Shown here: in pieces, positions 8,565-17,293 of the stretch | Position numbering within the stretch: position 1 is the stretch's first letter | How the letters are laid out: each line of letters opens with the position of its first letter | NCBI GenBank assembly: GCA_934486735.1 | Contig: CAKSQL010000013.1 | Coordinates: 1 to 64,000, forward strand | Length of the DNA: 64,000 nt | Origin: an uncultured Clostridia bacterium | GTDB taxonomy: Bacteria; Bacillota; Clostridia; UBA1381 | Reading direction: 5' to 3' | Translations under genes and position numbers: made by a program | Notes under the pieces: generated by a model | The model's database searches: none | Told to the model about the DNA's origin: nothing | Seen by the model: the letters and a program-made list of their open reading frames with translations, nothing else

Positions 8565-10367
8565 TTACCTTGGGCCACCGCCGCCACCTGGGCCTCCGCC
8601 CATGCCGCCGCCTCCGCCGCCGGGACCGCCGCTCATTCCTCCGCCGCCGGGGCCGCCCATGCCGCCCATCATGGCATTGAATCCGCTGCTTTCATTCGAA
8701 ACGGTCTGACTCTGAATCACATCGCCCTCTTTAAGTCCCGATATAACCTCGGTAAACTCATCTCCCGAAACGCCGGTCACAATCTCAACTGTCTTATATC
8801 CGTCGGGTGCCTGCGGCAATATATCCTTTCCTCCGGGTGCGCCGCTTTGGTTATCTCCGTCCTTGGGCGCATTTGCGTCAGACTTATTTCCGTCTGTCGA
8901 AGCTTTGTCATCCTTTTTATTCTTCTTTTTATCCGCTTTCGCCGTATCGTCCTTAACAAATACGAACGAACGCCCCATAGCCGTCTTTATATCGGCTGTC
9001 GGAATCATCAGCACATCCTCGGCGGATTCCACGATTACGCTTGCGTCTACGTTCATGCTCGGACGCAGGTTGCCCGGCTCGTCAATCACTACCTCCGCGC
9101 TATAGGTCGTGACACCGTTCGACGCCTGACCCTCAACCGACACCTGCGAAATTATTCCGTAGTATGTCTCACCCGGGAGTGCGTCACATGTGATTTCAAC
9201 AGTCTGACCCTCCTTGGTTTTGCTTACGTCAAGCTCATCTATTTCAAGGTCAAATTTCAGCTTTGATATATCCGCAACAACCATCAGAACGGTTGTCGAA
9301 TTTGTCTTGTCTATCGTATCGCCTGCTTTCGCATTTTTAGTGATTACCGTTCCGCTTATCGGCGATGTTATACTGTAATCGTCCAAATCCTGTTCCTGCT
9401 GCTTTAATGCCAACTGCGCATTCTGATAAGAAATCGAACTGTTTTTTATATTGCTCGAAATTGTATCGCTCGAAAGCGTAACTATCGTATCGCCTTTGTT
9501 TACAAAATCGCCGTTTGAGTAATACACTCCGGTGACGGTACCCTCAAGCGATGCATTTGCCTTTCCCTGTTCGGAATATGTAACCGTACCCGACCCCGGG
9601 CTTATCATTCCGTTGACCTCGCCGCCGACCGTCTGACCGTCGGTTATCGCACCGGGGTTTTCAAACTCAATTGTGACATCATACAGCTTTGAGCCGTCCG
9701 ACTGCGGAGTTGCAGCTGCCGCTTTTTCCACAACCCTGCCCGAAAAGCCGCCCGCATTCGATGAGCTTGTTATGTTTGCGGAAAGTCCTTTCCATATATT
9801 CGAAATCTGGCTTTCGTTAAACGGGAGAACCACTTTCATTGTGCGGCTGTTCTTAACCTCAGCTATCTGCTGACCCATTGAGATATCGTCTCCGACCCTT
9901 GCGTCCAGTCCGGAAATTACTCCGCTGCAAGGCGCTTTGATATTTAAATCATCGGCTTTGTTCAAAGCGTCCTGATAACCTATCTCACTCTGCTTTACCG
10001 AGAGCTTTTGCTTTTCCATGCCGATATCGGTTGAAGATGTGTCGAACTGATAGAGGATATCGCCCTCTTTGACAGTGTCGCCCACATCATACGGAGATGA
10101 AGTTATATCGCCGCTGACCATTGAAATAATTTCATAGCGTTCGTTCGGCTCTATCGCCGCGCTTCCGGTTATCGACGACTCGACATTTCCTCTCGTTACG
10201 GTGTCGGTGTCCGCCGCGCCCGCATTGGTCGGCATCTTTTTGCCGCCATTCATCTTCACGGCGACTCCTGCAATCACTGCCGCGAGTATGCACGCGAAAA
10301 TGATGATTTTCCTCTTGGTGGGCTTTAATGCCTTTAAGAATTTGTTTTCTTTCGCTCTCGTTCCCAC
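8565..10367 (-). CDS. HlyD/MacA-type efflux adaptor protein
   Basis: A 600-residue protein with an N-terminal membrane anchor (about residues 17-38). It has biotinyl-lipoyl-like segments (YEIISMVSGDI, IKAPCSGVISGLDARVGDDI, SITSPISGTVITKNAKAGDTI), beta-barrel parts, and a Lys/Asp-rich insert near residue 475. It closes with a striking Gly/Pro/Met tail (about 555-600). It uses a GTG start with GGAGG at correct distance. It is the first gene of the operon, so the promoter should lie upstream of 10368. Adaptors of this family link the MacB-type permease to extracellular delivery in Gram-positives. Substrate unknown. Confidence 0.9.
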   Translation of the reverse strand: MGTRAKENKFLKALKPTKRKIIIFACILAAVIAGVAVKMNGGKKMPTNAGAADTDTVTRGNVESSITGSAAIEPNERYEIISMVSGDITSSPYDVGDTVKEGDILYQFDTSSTDIGMEKQKLSVKQSEIGYQDALNKADDLNIKAPCSGVISGLDARVGDDISMGQQIAEVKNSRTMKVVLPFNESQISNIWKGLSANITSSSNAGGFSGRVVEKAAAATPQSDGSKLYDVTIEFENPGAITDGQTVGGEVNGMISPGSGTVTYSEQGKANASLEGTVTGVYYSNGDFVNKGDTIVTLSSDTISSNIKNSSISYQNAQLALKQQEQDLDDYSITSPISGTVITKNAKAGDTIDKTNSTTVLMVVADISKLKFDLEIDELDVSKTKEGQTVEITCDALPGETYYGIISQVSVEGQASNGVTTYSAEVVIDEPGNLRPSMNVDASVIVESAEDVLMIPTADIKTAMGRSFVFVKDDTAKADKKKNKKDDKASTDGNKSDANAPKDGDNQSGAPGGKDILPQAPDGYKTVEIVTGVSGDEFTEVISGLKEGDVIQSQTVSNESSGFNAMMGGMGGPGGGGMSGGPGGGGGGMGGGPGGGGGPR

Positions 10368-10535
10368 TTTTAAAGCCTCCTTATTTTTGGTGTTAGGTAG
10401 TATTAACCTAAATATGAGTTATATTATAAAATAATTTTGTGTCTCTGATATGCCATTTTTTTAAACAATTTGTAAATTAAAAAATCGCTTCGGTCAGATA
10501 CATATAAACACATTAATAGGATAATACTAAATTTA

Positions 10536-10627
10536 AAGGGAATGAAAAAAGTCCGGAACGCAAAAAACATGCATTAAATCAAATGCTGTCGGCTGCGCCC
10601 GAACCGAAGCATTTTTCATCCCCTTTC
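10536..10627 (+). other. Structured intergenic segment upstream of the DUF378 gene
   Basis: A 15-bp stem with one mismatch (10536-10550 AAAGGGAATGAAAAA with 10613-10627) encloses about 62 nt, followed by a second small hairpin (GGCATA...TATGCC near 10634-10650). A further pairing joins GCTTCGGT (about 10485) and ACCGAAGC (about 10603). It fills most of the 320-bp gap between the efflux operon and the DUF378 gene. It may be an RNA leader or a terminator. I do not recognise a known riboswitch. Confidence 0.4.
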
Positions 10628-10690
10628 AAAGAAGACGGCATATTTTTTATGCCTGCTTTGCAATAATTAAAGAAAGGAACGATTTCAATT

Positions 10691-10900
10691 ATGGATAAAA
10701 CTGCATTGATTGTCGCCATAATCGGCGCGCTCAACTGGGGACTTATCGGAATTTTCGGCTTTGACGCGGTCGGCGCGCTTTTCGGCGGTCAGGCAAGCGT
10801 GATAAGCCGCATAATCTTCACCGTTGTCGGACTTGCCGGGGCTTGGTGCATAAGCCTGCTTTTCAGAAAAGACACCTCCGATATCTCTTTTCAATCATAA
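10691..10900 (+). CDS. DUF378 small membrane protein
   Basis: A 69-residue protein with two membrane segments (about residues 5-25 and 40-60). The opening TALIVAIIGALNWGLIGIFGFDAV is the DUF378 signature. Members are small inner-membrane proteins of unknown function, common in Firmicutes. An AAAGAAAGGA site lies about 11 bases before the ATG. The gene stands alone between a structured upstream segment and a terminator. Confidence 0.85.
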   Translation: MDKTALIVAIIGALNWGLIGIFGFDAVGALFGGQASVISRIIFTVVGLAGAWCISLLFRKDTSDISFQS

Positions 10901-10927
10901 ATCATTTACAAATTTTATAAATAAGAG

Positions 10928-10956
10928 AAAAACATCTTGCAATTAAGATGTTTTTT
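10928..10956 (+). terminator. Terminator after the DUF378 gene
   Basis: An 11-bp perfect stem AAAAACATCTT / AAGATGTTTTT with a 6-nt loop and a T6 tail. It overlaps the promoter-like sequence at 10937-10965. Confidence 0.8.
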
Positions 10957-10965
10957 CTGTATAAT
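10937..10965 (+). promoter_or_regulatory. Candidate promoter of the dacF-Nudix-Gx transporter operon
   Basis: TTGCAA (10937-10942), a 17-bp spacer and TATAAT (10960-10965). The -35 box lies in the loop of the preceding terminator. Transcription from here gives a leader of about 200 nt before the carboxypeptidase ATG. That leader contains short hairpins (AAACCGCGGTTT, GTTTT-N5-AAAAC) but no riboswitch I can name. Confidence 0.6.
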
Positions 10966-11179
10966 AGTATTATAAGCTGTTATTATTCGTTTTAATCTTT
11001 CTTTAATTACATAGCTTAAACAGCCGAGAAAATCCAAACCGCGGTTTTGAACGAGAGTTTTTGCGGAAAACTGTCATGAACATCGATGCCTCTCAAAAAA
11101 ACGCCTACCTATTATATATGCACTTTCGTTCAGAATTACTTTTTTCGGCAATTACCAATATTTTTAAGGAGCTTTCCAA

Positions 11180-12697
11180 ATGAAAAAGAATTTTATAATA
11201 TCGGCGGCAACAGCGCTTTCGCTTTTTGCCGCAAGCATTTTTCCGATATTTGCCGCACCGCCGGCAAGTCCGTCAGCGAGTCCGTCTCCCTCCGCAAGCT
11301 CATCTGCGGCTGTGAGTGCTTCTCCGTCCGCGTCAGCCTCACCCTCGGCAAGCGTGTCGGCAAAACCGAGTGCATCGCCCTCGGCAAGTCCGTCCGCAAG
11401 CAGCTCTCCCGCGCCGAGCGGCAGTCCGTCAGCGAGTCCCGAGCCGACTCAGGCACCCGACGTATTCCCCGAGCCGCACAGCAGCGCGGCAATACTTATC
11501 GACAGAAAAAGCGGAGACATTTTATATGAAAAAAACAAGTCCGAAAAGCTTTATCCTGCAAGCACAACAAAAATCATGACTGCGATACTGGCTCTTGAAA
11601 AGGGAAATTTATCCGACCAAATTACCGCCACGCAGGAGGCAATTCTCCCGATTACCAATCAACATTCGCACATGGGAATCAAGGTGGGCGAGACGTTCAC
11701 GCTTGAGCAGCTTTTGTACGGCATGCTGGTATACTCTGCAAACGATGCAGCGAACGTCATCGCCGTTCACATCGGCGGAAGTCTCGACGGCTTTGTGGGC
11801 ATGATGAACGAAAAGGCGGCAGAGCTTGGTATGAGCGGAACGCACTACCAAAATCCGCATGGTTTCCACGATGACAACCACTACACCACCGCCGAGGATC
11901 TTTCAATAGTGGCGCGCTATGCCATGCAGAACGAAAAATTTTGCGAAATTGTCAAAACTCCGCTCTATCGCATCCCCGGTGACGAATTATACCCCGACGA
12001 GCGTGTGCTTTCGACCACAAACCACCTTATCAGCCGTTACAGAAATACGAAGTATTTTTACAAATACGCGATAGGAATAAAGACCGGCTACACTGACGAG
12101 GCAGGCAACTGTCTTGTTGCGGCGGCAACAAAGGGTGATATCGAGCTGATAAGCGTAATACTCAAGGCAGACGCTTCCACCGACGGAACGCTGTATGCGT
12201 TTGCCAACACCACCGCTATGTTTGAATATGCTTTCGGGCATTATCAATATTGCAAAATAGCGTCGACCGACCAGGTCATTTCCGATTCGCCGGTATACGA
12301 GGCAAAGGGCAGCAAGCGCGTGGCTCTCTCACCTGCCGAGACGATTGAAAAGCTGCTGCCGTCCGATGTCAAAACCGAGGACATAACCCCGGAAATTACT
12401 TTGAACAAGGAGATAAAAGCGCCGATTGCCAAGGGCGACACCCTCGGCAGCGTGAAATTTATGTACCAAGGCAAGGAGCTTGCATCGACCGCGCTCATTG
12501 CAGGGAACGATGTAGAGCACGACAAGGTTATGGCAGTGATTCATCTTGTCATTCACATACTCACAAATCCGATATTTATAATAGTCGTAATTGCATTGAT
12601 TATTCTGATTCTCGTATCGCGTTCAAACCAAAAGAAACGGCGCAGACGCAGACGGAACCAGCTTAAATACTCAAATCGGAAAGGAAATGGATTTTAA
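11180..12697 (+). CDS. D-alanyl-D-alanine carboxypeptidase (DacF/PBP5 family) with Pro/Ala/Ser linker
   Basis: A 505-residue exported serine peptidase that trims the terminal D-Ala of peptidoglycan stem peptides. After the signal peptide comes a low-complexity Ser/Pro/Ala region (about residues 28-95, PSASPS-type repeats). The S11 domain then shows SxxK in PASTTKIM, SxN in YSANDAA and KTG in GIKTGYTDEAGN, followed by a PBP5-C-like domain. The C-terminus has a single membrane helix (about 455-480) and a run of Lys/Arg (KKRRRRRRN). That gives a flexible linker before the catalytic domain and a C-terminal anchor instead of the usual amphipathic helix. Its TAA overlaps the next ATG (TAATG), implying translational coupling. 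Confidence 0.93.
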   Translation: MKKNFIISAATALSLFAASIFPIFAAPPASPSASPSPSASSSAAVSASPSASASPSASVSAKPSASPSASPSASSSPAPSGSPSASPEPTQAPDVFPEPHSSAAILIDRKSGDILYEKNKSEKLYPASTTKIMTAILALEKGNLSDQITATQEAILPITNQHSHMGIKVGETFTLEQLLYGMLVYSANDAANVIAVHIGGSLDGFVGMMNEKAAELGMSGTHYQNPHGFHDDNHYTTAEDLSIVARYAMQNEKFCEIVKTPLYRIPGDELYPDERVLSTTNHLISRYRNTKYFYKYAIGIKTGYTDEAGNCLVAAATKGDIELISVILKADASTDGTLYAFANTTAMFEYAFGHYQYCKIASTDQVISDSPVYEAKGSKRVALSPAETIEKLLPSDVKTEDITPEITLNKEIKAPIAKGDTLGSVKFMYQGKELASTALIAGNDVEHDKVMAVIHLVIHILTNPIFIIVVIALIILILVSRSNQKKRRRRRRNQLKYSNRKGNGF

Positions 12698-13323
12698 TGG
12701 ATAACAAAAAATACGAACCTTGGTTTTCCTGGGCGCAGGAGCTGCAATTTCTTGCGCAGGCAGGACTTGCCTACACCACAAATGTTTTTGACAAGGAAAG
12801 ATTCGAGCGCATACGCGAAATTTCCGCCGAGATGCTGAGTTACGAGACCGATATTCCAAAAGAAAAGGTCACAGACCTTTTTTGCAGCGAAAAGGGATTC
12901 CAGACGCCCAAGCTGGACACACGCGCGGCAATATTTAAGGATAGCAAAATTCTTTTGGTTCGCGAATCCAACGGAAAGTGGTCGCTGCCCGGCGGCTGGG
13001 TGGACGTTATCGAGTCGATTGCCTCCAACACGGTTAAGGAAGTTTTTGAGGAAGCCGGTCTGCACGCAAAAGCAATACGTCTGATTGCTCTTTTGGACAG
13101 AAAAAAGCACAATCTGCCGATATATATTCACAATATAACAAAGGCATTTGTCCTCTGCGAGGCTCTCGGCGGCAGCTTTACCGAGAACACCGAGACGACC
13201 GCAAGCGGATATTTCGCACTTGACGAACTGCCCGAGCTTGCTGAGGAGAAGAATAATTATGAGCAGATAAAAATGTGCTTTGACGCAAAGGATGACGAAA
13301 ATTGGCAGGTTATATTTGATTGA
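12697..13323 (+). CDS. Nudix hydrolase with N-terminal Nudix_N domain
   Basis: A 208-residue protein. Residues 1-60 match the helical Nudix_N domain found in ADP-ribose pyrophosphatase-like enzymes (WAQELQFLAQAGLAYT...FERIREISAEM). The Nudix box GGWVDVIESIASNTVKEVFE continues EAGL (about residues 97-120), with Lys in place of the usual Arg before the catalytic Glu pair. The likely activity is hydrolysis of a nucleoside diphosphate-linked substrate such as ADP-ribose; this is inferred from the family. It overlaps the carboxypeptidase gene by one base and is followed 2 bases later by the next gene. Confidence 0.9.
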   Translation: MDNKKYEPWFSWAQELQFLAQAGLAYTTNVFDKERFERIREISAEMLSYETDIPKEKVTDLFCSEKGFQTPKLDTRAAIFKDSKILLVRESNGKWSLPGGWVDVIESIASNTVKEVFEEAGLHAKAIRLIALLDRKKHNLPIYIHNITKAFVLCEALGGSFTENTETTASGYFALDELPELAEEKNNYEQIKMCFDAKDDENWQVIFD

Positions 13324-13325
13324 TT

Positions 13326-13811
13326 ATGACTAACAAGGCTATTACTCAAACGGCTGCGGCTGCGGCACTGGCTCTCGTTTTGGGATATATCGAGTCGCTG
13401 CTGCCCGGATTTGTGCCGATACCGGGAATAAAAATCGGGCTTTCGAATTTGGCAGTGATTTACGCACTCTATCGCATAGACGCAAAATCCGCATGGGGCG
13501 TTATGCTCATCAAGGTTACGCTTTCATCGCTTTTGTTCAGCGGAATGCAGGCGTTTTGGTTTTCTGCCGGCGGCGGTGCTTTAAGCCTTTTGGGAATGTC
13601 GTATCTCAAAAAAAAGGACGCCGTTTCGATAATCGGAACAAGCGTCTCGGGAGGCGTTCTCCACAACCTGGGGCAGCTTGCCGCTGCCGCATTTTGGCTG
13701 AAAAGCGTCTCGGTATGTTTTTATCTTCCGCCGCTTATTTTGGGCGGCGCGGTTTGCGGAATTATAATAGGTATTGTCTGCAAAACGGTTTTCAGATACC
13801 TACCGCTATAA
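13326..13811 (+). CDS. Gx transporter family protein (heptaprenyl diphosphate synthase component I-like)
   Basis: A hydrophobic protein of about 161 residues with five or so membrane segments. It matches the Hpre_diP_synt_I / Gx transporter family (PGFVPIPGIKIGLSNLAVIYAL, then LIKVTLSSLLFSG). The family resembles ECF S components and probably moves a small substrate; it is often linked to quinone or flavin functions. The ATG at 13326 is preferred over the TTG at 13320, which overlaps the upstream stop. It ends 6 bases inside the 3' end of the convergent chromate-transporter gene. Confidence 0.85.
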   Translation: MTNKAITQTAAAAALALVLGYIESLLPGFVPIPGIKIGLSNLAVIYALYRIDAKSAWGVMLIKVTLSSLLFSGMQAFWFSAGGGALSLLGMSYLKKKDAVSIIGTSVSGGVLHNLGQLAAAAFWLKSVSVCFYLPPLILGGAVCGIIIGIVCKTVFRYLPL

Positions 13812-14363
13812 TCTGAAAGCATACCCTGCAATAATTCCAAGTACACCCGAAATGCATATAAGCAGAATCGGGTGTATTTTTTTTACGGCCATCGCGGCGA
13901 ATATTACCGCGGATATGTAAAAGCTTGTCTCGGAAAAGACATCTGCCGACACTCCGTCCGGGAAGAACACAGTCTTTGCAATCGATATCGATGCCGCTCC
14001 GATGAGTCCTATCGTAGCAGGTTTCAAGCCCGACATGCATGCCTGCACCGGCTTGCTTTTTCGGAATTTGTCATATATCCGCGCAACTATCAATATTATC
14101 ACAAAGGACGGCAGCACAACACCTATCGTGGCACACAAGCCGCCGAATATTCCTGCCATCTCGCAGCCGGTGTAGGTCGAAAGATTTATCGCAAACGGTC
14201 CGGGCGTGCTTTCGCTCACCGCTATGAAGTTGACCACCTGCTCACCGGTGAGCCAACCTTTTTGTATAACCTCGGCTCTTATCAGCGGAATCATAGCATA
14301 TCCTCCGCCGAATGTGAACAAGCCTATCTTGAAAAATGTCCAAAACAATTCTGCATATATCAT
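13806..14363 (-). CDS. Chromate transporter, short-chain half (second of pair)
   Basis: A 185-residue membrane protein of the CHR family with the signature FKIGLFTFGGGYAMIPLI at the N-terminus and STPGPFAIN around residue 52. Short-chain CHR proteins carry one CHR domain and work as pairs of oppositely oriented halves. Its start overlaps the stop of the other half by 4 bases, as expected for co-translated partners. Family members export chromate, but many in anaerobes have unknown natural substrates. Confidence 0.9.
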   Translation of the reverse strand: MIYAELFWTFFKIGLFTFGGGYAMIPLIRAEVIQKGWLTGEQVVNFIAVSESTPGPFAINLSTYTGCEMAGIFGGLCATIGVVLPSFVIILIVARIYDKFRKSKPVQACMSGLKPATIGLIGAASISIAKTVFFPDGVSADVFSETSFYISAVIFAAMAVKKIHPILLICISGVLGIIAGYAFRL

Positions 14364-14914
14364 AGCTTTTTCTCCGCCCTTTTACTCATAACCGCCGCCG
14401 AAACAAGACCCGTCACACCGGCAAGCAATATTATCACAATCGCGTTTACGTCAAAAACTGCCGATGCCGCGAATGCCAATATCGTAATCATATAGCTGAG
14501 TGTGCCTTTCGGACTTTTTTTATACATGCTCACAAGCGCGCGCAGAATCAGCGCAAGCACTCCGGCGCGAATCCCAAAAAAGGCATAGCGCACTGCTTTG
14601 ACATCTTGAAACTCTCCAAGCACGAACGCTATCAGCGATATAATCACAAAGGATGGCAGCACAACGCCGATTGTGGCGCACAGCGCACCCAAAAAGCCTG
14701 CCGTTCTCCAACCCACAAATGTCGCGGCATTGACCGCAATAGGTCCGGGTGTGGATTCCGCAATCGCTACGATTTCCAGGATATCGTCGTCGGTTATCCA
14801 CTTTTTTTGCTCCGCGATTTCTTTTTGTATCAGCGGAATCATGGCATATCCTCCGCCAAACGTGAATAAGCCTATCTTAAAAAACGAAATAAATAATTCA
14901 AGCTGTTTACTCAT
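14360..14914 (-). CDS. Chromate transporter, short-chain half (first of pair)
   Basis: A 184-residue CHR-family protein, paralogous to the downstream half (same FKIGLFTFGGGYAMIPLIQ start and STPGPIAVNAAT motif). It begins 8 bases after the MurE-ArgB fusion gene, so the transporter pair is probably co-transcribed with that gene and the racemase. Given this company, the exported substrate could be an organic anion rather than chromate; that is inference. Confidence 0.9.
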   Translation of the reverse strand: MSKQLELFISFFKIGLFTFGGGYAMIPLIQKEIAEQKKWITDDDILEIVAIAESTPGPIAVNAATFVGWRTAGFLGALCATIGVVLPSFVIISLIAFVLGEFQDVKAVRYAFFGIRAGVLALILRALVSMYKKSPKGTLSYMITILAFAASAVFDVNAIVIILLAGVTGLVSAAVMSKRAEKKL

Positions 14915-14922
14915 CTTTTACG

Positions 14923-17274
14923 TCACTTTCCTATTGTTGTGCCTATCTTTTGCGGATTGATAAAGTTCGATACAAGATTGTACTTCACCCTGCCGTTTAG
15001 GATAACAACCTCGTTTACGCCGTTTTCAATCGACTTTATACAATTTTTGAGTTTCGGCAGCATTCCGCCGCCGATAAAGTCGTTTTCCAAAAGCGAGCGC
15101 GCTTTTTTCACGTCCATAAAATGCACAAGGGTTTTATCATTGTTCACATCGAGCAAAATTCCGTCCACATCGGTGACAAAAACAAGCGTGTCGGCATGTA
15201 TGCTCTCGGCAATCGCAAGTGCCGCGTCATCCGCATTTATATTCAGCGTATTCCCTGCCGCGTCCGATGCTATGGGCGAAATTACCGGCAGATATTCCGA
15301 TTCGAGCAGGATTGAAATTATAGTCGGGTCAACTCTTTTGATATCACCGACAAAACCTATATCCCCCTCGGGAATCACCTTTTTATCGGCAAGCATCAGC
15401 CATGCGTCCTTGCCCGAGATTCCGATCGCGTTCATGTTATGATTTTTGAGTCCCCGGACTATCGACTTATTCACTCCGCCGGACAAAACCATTTCGGCAA
15501 TCTCGATGCTGTCCTCGCCGGTCACGCGGTAGCCGCCTGCGAACTCGGTCTCTATCCCATGCGCCGCAAGTTCTGCCGATATCCGCTTTCCGCCGCCATG
15601 CACAAGCACAACCTTAGCGCCGACCATCTTTAAAAGCGATATATCCTCATATATATTCTCGATAAGCGCATTCTGCTCCAGCACGCTGCCACCGAGTTTT
15701 ATCACGATTGTTTTGTTATAAAGCTTGCGGAACGCCGGCAGAATATCGTGAAAGCTGCTTATCTTCTCCGCCGCGTCAATTTTTTTATCGATATCATATT
15801 CTTTAAGATATTTAAGCGTATACTCGACATCGGTCATGCAGGGAACATACTCCGTTCCGCGCTTTTGGCGCGTCTCGTTTCCCTTTCCGGTGACAAGCAC
15901 AATGCTGTCAGTGTCCGACTCGAATATCGCGCGGCGAATCGCCTCGCCCCTGTCCTCTATAATCTCATATTTTCCGCCTGCCTCGTCAACATATTTTGCA
16001 ATATCGCGGCAGATATCCCCGAGCGGCTCCTCCCCCGGGTCCTCCTCGGTTATGAACACCTTATCGGAATATTTGCCCGAGAGCATGCCCAAATCATGGC
16101 GGCGCTGAAGCGCTTTATAGCCGGGGCAGCCGAAAACGGTGTAGATTTTCCGATTCGGGAACTCTTTCAAAACCGACTTGTACAGATTCTCAAAGCTGAG
16201 CTTATTATGAGCGTAGTCAACAATAACAATGACCTGGTTATCGGCATTTTGATATATCTCCATTCGTCCCGATGAGCGCGCTTTCATAAGTCCGACATAC
16301 ATGTAATGCTCCGGAATTTGGAGTGCGGTGCATATCGCAATGGCTGCAAGTGCGTTCTGAACATTGAAAAGTCCCGGGATTGTCAGCACAAATTCATTGT
16401 CAAACGACGGTGTATGCACCATGAACGAAGTGTCGTTTCCGACCTTTTTGATATCGTACGCATAGATATCCGCCGACCTGTCCTCTGTGCTGAAGGTTAT
16501 CACTCTCTCGCATTTTGACGCCGCTTTCAAGACTTCATCGCGGCGCAGCGTGTCAAGGCTTACGCAGGCGATTTTTGTTTGGTCGAACAATTTCATTTTC
16601 GAATAGAAATAATCATCAAAATTCGGATGCTCGATATCGCTTATGTGGTCCTCGCCGATATTCAGATAGCAGCCCACGCCGAACTCCACGCCGTACACGC
16701 GGTCGTATTTGAGCGCCTGACTCGAAACCTCCATTGTCATATATTCGATGCTGCTGTCCACCGCGTTTTTGAAATGCCTGTGCAAATCCAGCGGCTCGGG
16801 CGTTGTCAGATGAGATTCAAAGCTTTCCACGCCGTCATAGGTATCTATCGAGGATATCACTCCGCTTTGCGGCTTTCTTTTCGCCTTTAAATATTCGTCC
16901 AGAATATATTTCACAAAATATGTCGTGGTCGACTTTCCCTTTGTCCCGGTTATGCCTATGAGGTTCAGCTTACTCCATATGTTCTCGTAATAAATATTTA
17001 CTATAATTCCCATGGCGTGCCTTATATCGCTTACTATGATATATCCGCAGTCGGTATCGTGCTTTGCCTCCGACACATAGCAGCACGCGCCTTTTTCCTC
17101 TGCCGACTTTAAATATTCAAGCTTAAAATGCGCGCCCTTGCAGATAAAAAGCGTATTTTCCCTCACATCATTCGAATTATACGAAATATATTCAACATTT
17201 TCTTCACCGATATTCGATTCCCTGACAAGTCCCGCCTTTTCGAGCGCGTCCCTGTAATATTTAAGTGTAAACAT
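14923..17274 (-). CDS. MurE-like Mur ligase fused to acetylglutamate kinase-like domain
   Basis: A protein of about 783 residues with two enzymes in one chain. Residues 1-500 are a Mur ligase of the MurE type: ATP loop GITGTKGKSTTT (about 107-118), EVSSQAL, and a cap motif EDPG near 411-414 where MurE has DNPR/DNPA, so amino-acid choice may differ. FGCPGYK replaces FGCGGDR and TGKGNE replaces AGKGHE. Residues from about 520 on are an ArgB/NAGK-type kinase: KLGGSVLE, VLVHGGGKRIS, NINADDAALA, VTDVDGIL, GGGMLPK. The ATG at 17274 is chosen (AAAGG 10 bases upstream); an in-frame TTG lies at 17283. It follows the racemase by 19 bases. Known chemistry suggests ATP-dependent amino-acid ligation plus carboxylate phosphorylation; the true substrates are unknown. 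Confidence 0.85.
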   Translation of the reverse strand: MFTLKYYRDALEKAGLVRESNIGEENVEYISYNSNDVRENTLFICKGAHFKLEYLKSAEEKGACCYVSEAKHDTDCGYIIVSDIRHAMGIIVNIYYENIWSKLNLIGITGTKGKSTTTYFVKYILDEYLKAKRKPQSGVISSIDTYDGVESFESHLTTPEPLDLHRHFKNAVDSSIEYMTMEVSSQALKYDRVYGVEFGVGCYLNIGEDHISDIEHPNFDDYFYSKMKLFDQTKIACVSLDTLRRDEVLKAASKCERVITFSTEDRSADIYAYDIKKVGNDTSFMVHTPSFDNEFVLTIPGLFNVQNALAAIAICTALQIPEHYMYVGLMKARSSGRMEIYQNADNQVIVIVDYAHNKLSFENLYKSVLKEFPNRKIYTVFGCPGYKALQRRHDLGMLSGKYSDKVFITEEDPGEEPLGDICRDIAKYVDEAGGKYEIIEDRGEAIRRAIFESDTDSIVLVTGKGNETRQKRGTEYVPCMTDVEYTLKYLKEYDIDKKIDAAEKISSFHDILPAFRKLYNKTIVIKLGGSVLEQNALIENIYEDISLLKMVGAKVVLVHGGGKRISAELAAHGIETEFAGGYRVTGEDSIEIAEMVLSGGVNKSIVRGLKNHNMNAIGISGKDAWLMLADKKVIPEGDIGFVGDIKRVDPTIISILLESEYLPVISPIASDAAGNTLNINADDAALAIAESIHADTLVFVTDVDGILLDVNNDKTLVHFMDVKKARSLLENDFIGGGMLPKLKNCIKSIENGVNEVVILNGRVKYNLVSNFINPQKIGTTIGK

Positions 17275-17293
17275 TTTTATCAAGCCTTTCCGA

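Noticed and set aside
10972..11179. c-di-AMP (ydaO) riboswitch upstream of the carboxypeptidase gene
   Set aside because: A GCCGA...ATCC fragment and the cell-wall gene are suggestive, but the GGGGAACC-type core is missing, so I do not annotate it.
11086..11529. A 147-codon frame overlapping the carboxypeptidase gene
   Set aside because: It is in the wrong frame across the signal peptide and Ser/Pro/Ala linker of dacF. The low-complexity codons simply keep other frames open.
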